From NCBI GenBank assembly GCA_008694505.1, contig VZDJ01000223.1, forward strand, positions 1,639,350-1,703,349: a stretch of 64,000 bases of DNA. Reading direction: 5' to 3'. Under the pieces are notes generated by a model. It had not been told where the DNA came from, did no database searches, and worked only from the letters and a program-made list of their open reading frames with translations. A program made the position numbers and the translations under genes. This DNA comes from Cyanoderma ruficeps. Taxonomy: Eukaryota > Chordata > Aves > Passeriformes > Timaliidae. Within the stretch, counting starts at the first letter, position 1. Every line of letters starts with the position of its first letter. Of this stretch, positions 58,120 to 64,000 are shown piece after piece.

Positions 58120-58552
58120 GACCGTAATTAGTCACCGTGGGGGTTTCGTGTTCCAAGCTGTCCCGTGCCGTCGCAGGATGGAGACAGTCACGAGTCGGGG
58201 ATGATCATGAGACAAACTGCGTTTCATTGGTCAGAACCCGTCCTATAGCAGGTTGGAATTTCCCAGGCTTGGACAGTGATTGGCCGGCTGTGGGCACCGC
58301 CCAGCCCCTTGGCCAATGACGTGTCTGCATTCCGGATTGAACGTGATTGGCTGAGGCCCCTGTTTGTGTTCGGATCTATCCAATCACTGCTCACCCGGGG
58401 ACTTGTTCTGCTTCTTTTCTAGAACAATCCAGGCCAGCCCAGTTGGGTTTGTGTTGTGGCTACATTGGTCCTGTCCAGCTGCAGACCGGCTGTGCTGGGA
58501 CACCAAGCTAAGGATCATCACTGATGGCCTGAGCAGGAGCAGAGAGGCCCAG
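58120..58552 (+). promoter_or_regulatory. CpG-enriched segment with regularly spaced CCAAT boxes: promoter or solo-LTR U3
   Basis: CpG is clearly denser here than on either side. NF-Y boxes are ATTGG 58226-58230, ATTGG 58279-58283, CCAAT 58313-58317, ATTGG 58346-58350 and CCAAT 58380-58384; starts are 53, 34, 33 and 34 bp apart. A further ATTGG is at 58464-58468. There is also a GC box (CCGCCC, 58297-58302), a CRE-like TGACGT overlapping the third box (58317-58322), a heat-shock-type TTCTAGAA (58417-58424) and a possible splice donor GTAAGA at 58553. ATTAAA (near 58595) and AATAAA (near 58617) follow. This suits a first exon with its promoter, or an LTR with U3, R and polyadenylation signal. 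I could not find matching TG...CA ends with a target duplication. Strand is a guess. Confidence 0.4.
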
Positions 58553-58639
58553 TAAGAACCTGCCTGGCACTCTCAGACCATATTACGCCTTCAATTAAAT
58601 GCAGAACTCTTGTAAATAATAAAGATACAGAGAATCAGG

Positions 58640-61600
58640 AAATGGGCCCTAACTGTTCAAGTCTGGTTGTCTTGTTACTTGGCTAATTGAAAGATGTAAC
58701 CAAAAGGAATCATTTTGATATTAGCTGAAAATGTGTAAATACAATTAATCTCTCACTCCTTTCTCTGCTCAGCTTTGGTAATGCAGTCCAGTCCCTTGAG
58801 CCTAAACTCTCCATGGATATGCTTAACCCATTCTGGCTGCAGATGCTGAAGCAGCCCAGTCCTGCAGGCTCTGCTGTTTCCAGTAACCACTTAGAGTCCT
58901 GCAGAGAGTGATACAAAAGCCAAAAATGTAATCAATAGTAAATGTTCACTAACAGGAAAACTCCTGTGGCTGGCTGAGGAGAACAGAAAAGCGTTTTGCT
59001 GCTGTGCTAAGAGGTTGTTTGGTACAAAACCCTGAAGTCTGTTTCAGACCAGGTTTGTTATTGTTGCTTGTCACGATGTTTTGGATACCCCATTTAACCC
59101 ACTTACAGGAAACCAGAGGGAAAGGCCTTGGTAATTCCACCACATTCATAAAAATGCAGGTTCTCATTTATAAAACTCAGTAGCCAAAACTGAAGTTTTG
59201 AACAGCACCAGTGGCTGCTCCCAGGGGGGTGTTGTGGGTCAGGGACACCTGCCTGGAGCATTGGGGGGAATTCACAATTCAGCTTCTGATGTGGCTGAGG
59301 GAAATTACAGCTCTCCACGTAAGGAGAATGATTGAGTTCCTTTTTTTGCTATAGCCAGAAGGGAAAGGCAAGCCAAGGGCTCTGGGGCTGGAATGAGGAC
59401 AGGGGCATCAGCACCTCCTTGAGCTTGGGAGCTGGATCCCAGGGAGTGTTACCAGGGAGCTCTTCCTTGCTCTGAAAACTTTCAGCTCATTGTAGTGGAA
59501 AGCGTTCAATCCAAAAACCAGCCTGCTCTGCAAAGGCACCAACAAGCTGCAGCTGCAGGCAGGGAGGTGAACGAGCAGAGACGTGCAGAGCAGGCTGTAA
59601 TTCCTTGCCAAAGCCAAGGCCATGGCTCAGCCTCCTCCCTCTGTGCCCACTGCATCCAGAAATTGTTCCTGGATCCATCCATCTACAGCTCTCCTGCCCT
59701 TCCCAGTTCTGATCATGATCCCTGCCCTGGAGCAGAGCAGTGCTCAGCTCACTCTCCCTGTCACTACCACGTTTCCAAGGGGAGGACTGCAGCTCTGATA
59801 GCTTTCAAGTGGGTAAATTGAGTTTGCAGTAATCCCAAATACCTGAGATATTGAAGCACAGCTCTGCCATGGAGGCTGAGGGCTTTAAAAGCAGAGAGGC
59901 ACAGGGACTGGGATGGATGTACGTGCCTCATGTCATGTGTCTCTGCCAGGGCTGGAGCCTAATTGGATTTCACAAATGTGACTTCTGTGCCTCTTGATCA
60001 CAAAACCAAATTAAACTTCAAGATGTTTTGAATAAATCCATACCTGAAAGTTTGCCTCAAAAAAAAAAGCCAAAACAAAGTCTCATTGCAGCTCCTCTGC
60101 CTCAGCAGGGGAACAAAATGAAAACTTCAGAACTATTGCTTTAAAATAAAGAAGAGAAGCAAAGCACAGCCGGCAGATCTGAATTCCTGGGTGCACTGAA
60201 TAAAATCAGTCATGTGATAATGATGGGATTTTCTAGAACACCTTTTAGGCATGCAATTTCTGCATTAAATCTATTCAGATGTCCCTAGAACATCTGCTTC
60301 TTCTATAAAATGGGAGTAACAGCCACTTTTTACAGTGTACTGACAGCTACAGATAAAAGCCTGGTAATTGCTATCAGGAACTACTGCCTAACCGGAGATT
60401 TTCTTCAAAGTTAACCTGCCAAGATTTTTAAGACTATTGCACATGATAGCCCATGTGCCAGTTCACACAATTTGGGGAGGTGGAGTACGTGTTAAAATTG
60501 TAGGTAACAGTGGGATTCAAACAGATTCCAGCCTCCCTTGAAGGCAGATCAGACGCGGCTGATGCCTGGAGCCGCGGCAGCAGAGGGAGCAGAGCAAATC
60601 CCCAGATTTGCTGTTAATGTGACCTAAAATCAGTGAGAGCTGCTTTAGCACGTGGGTGCCCATGGGCTGTTCTGCTTCCCTTCAGGGAGACACCGGAACA
60701 CCTGCTAAAACCCTGGGCAGCCCCGAAAGAGAAGAGCCATTTATAGACACTGCCCGGGAAGATCCACAGCTCTGCAGCAACACGGTCCTGGCTGCTTTTC
60801 ATCTCCTCCCTCTCTGCCTATGTTTATTCATGAGTCAGGGTGCAGGGAAGATGAAAAGGCTGCTGGCAGACTTCTCCCCGGAGTCTCCACTTGAAATGGT
60901 ACCACATTTCCAGGGAAGCCTCACTTGTGCTCCCAACAAGGTTGATCCTCATGGGAACGCTGTCATTCCTCTGCAGTTCTCAAGGCAGGCAAACATTATC
61001 TTTATTGTCCATACACTGAGGCACAAAAATTCAGCAAACCTCATCTGCTTTGGTGAGATCTAGAGCTGGAGTGAGATTTTACTGCTCTTGAAAATCCCAC
61101 TATTGGATGTATTACCCTGGTGCCAGGCTGTCCCTCTGGTCTTTACAGCAGCCACTTGAACAGCTGTAAAGCAGCATCTGAAAAACCAGGGGACTGCTGG
61201 CACACAGGGCTCGAGCAGAGCAAGTTCTGCTACAGAAAACCCAGCTGAGATCTTTCTTTGTAAAAGGGAATAGCAGCTAGTGGAACAGAAAAAAAGAAAT
61301 CCATGCCTGAATGAAAGGAAAGTGACATTAGGGAGGACTTCGGAGCTCAGAATAGCTCCTGCCATCCTCTGTCACAGCCGCACTCCATGAGCCAGGGAGA
61401 GGCTGCCAGGGTGCTCAATTCTTGTAGGCAGTCCTCTGCCTGGAGCACCTGCAAGAAAAATCAGCCTGATTTTTGTAATTTTGAGGGGAAGTGTTAAAAA
61501 TATTAAAAAGAAATCACTCTCCTGTTAACTGTTACAAAGCTGGAAAGCATCAGAGAAATGTTCCAAAACTCTTGTCTAAAAGTCTGCAGCAGCTGACGTT

Positions 61601-64000
61601 TTGTTTCTGTTGCATGGAAGCTTCTTAGCCATGGAGGCATTGCCCTGCCCGATGGCTCCAGGATAAAAAAAAAAGGAGTTCCCCAAGGAGGAAAACAATC
61701 CCCGAGTTGTACAAGCACAAATGCAGAGTATTGTGAGGGGCTGGTTGTGCTGAATGGAGCCGGCGGATGGGACTCTGTATCCATGGTAGCTGAGGAGGTG
61801 ACTCATGGCACCACTATAAATACAAACTTGCCTGCACAGAGCACACTCGAGTAAAATCTGCATTTGTGCTGCGTTTGTACAACAAGCTTGAGACTCCACT
61901 TCTCCCGGCGCTCCCAGTGCATCCCTCAGGAGGAGACACTGGTGTGGAACAGGAGAGAACCCAGGGTCCCCCTGCTCTGCCTCCCCTTGTCCCAGCTGGC
62001 AGCTCTCAGGGACATCCCACCCCGGCAGCAGCAGTGGCAGCACGTCCCGGGCTGAGGGAGGGATCATGCCATGCCATGAGGGCACCAAAGCAGGGAGGGG
62101 ACATGGCTCAGCTTACAGTAATTCAAAATATTTGCTTCACTCAAGAGCAAGCCCCTGGCACGGGCAGGTCGCTAAAAACAATGATGGCACAGGAGGAAGA
62201 GGTGATTGCAAATGGGATAACCATTAAACAGCTGCACACCACCTCACCTGGATCTCTCCTGGGAAGGAAGAACACGGCACTAGAATAACTGAAAGTTCCT
62301 AGAAGGAATCACAGCCCTCGTAAAGACATCAGGCAGAGCTCTGCTGGCAGATTGGAATTCTCATCAGCCAATAGTTTGAGATGTTTGTGCTTGCAGAGGA
62401 GACTGCAGCTTGCCTGCCTAGGGGAAAAGGGGGAAAACGGAGCCTCTCCAAAGTGAGAGAAGTGCCATTTGCTTCGGAGCTGGGGAGCTCAGTGCCCCCG
62501 GGGGGAAGGCAGAGCCGTCTGTGGCTTTCAGACCACGCTGCTCCCCCGGCCAAGGGAACGAGGGTGGAGACGCCGTCCCGCTCCTCCTCCGGCTGAGTGG
62601 TGATGGATGAGGGAATCAGCGGGGAAAGAGCGGCGTTCACGGCTGCTCCGCAGCCAGAGGTCTTTAAGAGATAGAAATAGGACTTTAAAAAATATTATAC
62701 CAAATTCTTAATGATTTTTAGGAGGCGCAAATAACTCTTTCATTACAAGAGCCTTTTTCTCTCCACATTGTTTAAACATCCCCTGGCTCAGCGAAGGTGG
62801 TAAAAAAGTCAGAAAGCTGATTTGGTACAACAGTGAAAAACGCTTTGAAAAAAAAAATAGTGATAGACAAACACTTCCTCTTCATTCAGGGTCACAAACC
62901 AGGTGAAATCTCACTCCTCTGGTAATTTTTTCAAGTGTTATTGTACGGCTTGAGATTCCGATAAAATGGAAAGATAATCAAATTGGAATCCCATTCGTAT
63001 ATGCCTTTTGTAAGATTAGCAATTTCACAGTATATTAATTTTTCCCTAGATTAGTTTAAATGTGTAACAGCACTTGATTGAACAGAGCTGCATGGGCAGA
63101 CAGTATTTCAACACTGTGAACATCTGTTCTGAGTTACCAAAATTCCAGCTCAAAAACAAATATTTCCCCTACAAATCAACCCAAACATTATTCTGAGTGT
63201 TGTAACAGATGCAAAATGATTCTGGCTCCCTCTGCCCTGTGGTTTGGCTCTTTCCTTAAACTTGATGTGAATATATTTATTTAAACACTTCAAGAAATAC
63301 ACATCTGAAATGGCTATTTAAGCTGCCTTGCAGCGTGTCTGATGTTGGTTCAACGTTTATGGTCAGTTGACAGACTGCCTCATTAACTACAGATTCCATT
63401 AGTTAATGGAAGCTTTGGTTACAGCTTTGCAGATAAACCTGTTCTGGAACAGCACTTAAAGTCCCACTCAAGTGTTCTGAACACTTTAGCCCAACAGCAC
63501 AGAGCTGAGGAGCCTTAGTTTGTGAGAGGGGCAGAGTTTATTTTGGGGTTTATTTTCATTCTGTTCTAGCCTGTTTCAGTGGGCTCTTTGCCCCCATTGT
63601 TACTGCTGCTGGTCATCTTTCATGAGCTAAATGAATCAGAAGAGGTATTGATTTATCTGGCATAAAGAAATGAGATTTGTTTACTAAACATGAAATTTGG
63701 AAAGAGGCTTTGCAAGAGGGTTCCCAGTTAATGGTCTGAGTATGTGAATAAAATTGTTTACTTAGGCAGAAGCAGCAATTCCATACTTTTGAGGTGTTTA
63801 ATTGCATTAAGCTTCATATGAGCAACTGGGATTCAAGATTTCTTTTTTTAATAGTTTATATGCAACAGCTCTGCCAGACCAAGAGAGAACTGAATAGTGG
63901 TACCATAAATAACTACAAATTCCTGTATAAAGAAAAATCCTTTTGGTTCGTCCCTCCTTGCACAAAATACCCATTGGGGGCAGAAACAAGGCCGTGCTTT
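58640..64000. other. Intergenic DNA after the promoter-like segment; no supported gene
   Basis: No exon of HLF, the next gene in the human order, is recognised. There are two weak regulatory-looking spots: an AP-1 plus TATA pair (61799-61822) and a CpG-richer patch (about 62460-62650). Open frames of up to 170 codons on both strands overlap each other and resemble no protein I know. Confidence 0.65.
61799..61822 (+). promoter_or_regulatory. Possible core promoter: AP-1 site next to a TATA box
   Basis: TGACTCA (61799-61805) is followed 9 bp later by TATAAATA (61815-61822). An AP-1 and a good TATA box this close are compatible with a core promoter. No coding exon follows, so this may be chance or an enhancer. 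Confidence 0.2.

Noticed and set aside
61576..62088. 170-codon open frame, - strand
   Set aside because: It overlaps two + strand frames of similar size, shows no domain or splice support, and contains a chance poly-Phe run from the A-rich + strand.
58640..64000. Expected HLF exons downstream of STXBP4
   Set aside because: Looked for its start region and bZIP motifs; none recognised. HLF is probably beyond the window.

Overview
The window is vertebrate nuclear DNA and almost certainly avian. The evidence is widely spaced small exons with GT-AG introns, low repeat density, and several antisense CR1 LINE 3' ends. The two younger CR1 copies have a form that, from memory, looks more like songbirds than chicken. 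There are no bacterial-type genes, operons or CRISPR arrays. Two short N runs (37312; 45552-45558) mark assembly gaps in homopolymers.

One protein-coding gene can be reconstructed: STXBP4 (syntaxin-binding protein 4, Synip), on the + strand. Twenty coding exons lie between 41 and 53168. Joined at canonical GT-AG sites they give one uninterrupted frame of 683 codons plus a stop. The 5' end, including the start codon, lies before the window. The order in the protein is: an N-terminal PDZ domain (exons 1-3), a Ser/Pro-rich linker (exons 4-5), a second PDZ domain that matches the only PDZ of the human protein (exons 6-7), a variable linker (exons 8-10), a degenerate EF-hand-like helix-loop-helix (exons 10-12), a long coiled coil (exons 13-16), a linker (exons 17-18) and a C-terminal WW domain split over exons 19 and 20. 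The last two introns, 14.35 kb and 12.78 kb, take up about half of the gene seen here.

Positions 53169-64000 are the 3' UTR and intergenic DNA. A possible polyadenylation site is at 55517-55537. The next gene expected from the human gene order (HLF) is not visible. A CpG-enriched segment at 58120-58470 carries five CCAAT/ATTGG boxes, four of them 33-34 bp apart, and looks like a promoter or the U3 of a solo LTR.

The most interesting points are: (1) the residue matching the reported Akt2 site Ser99 of mammalian Synip is Asn here, in a lineage reported to lack GLUT4; (2) two alternative splice acceptors 6 nt apart lie beside that site and would add two serines; (3) there is an extra N-terminal PDZ absent from the canonical mammalian protein; (4) the regular NF-Y box array; (5) a perfect 23-bp-arm palindrome in an intron.
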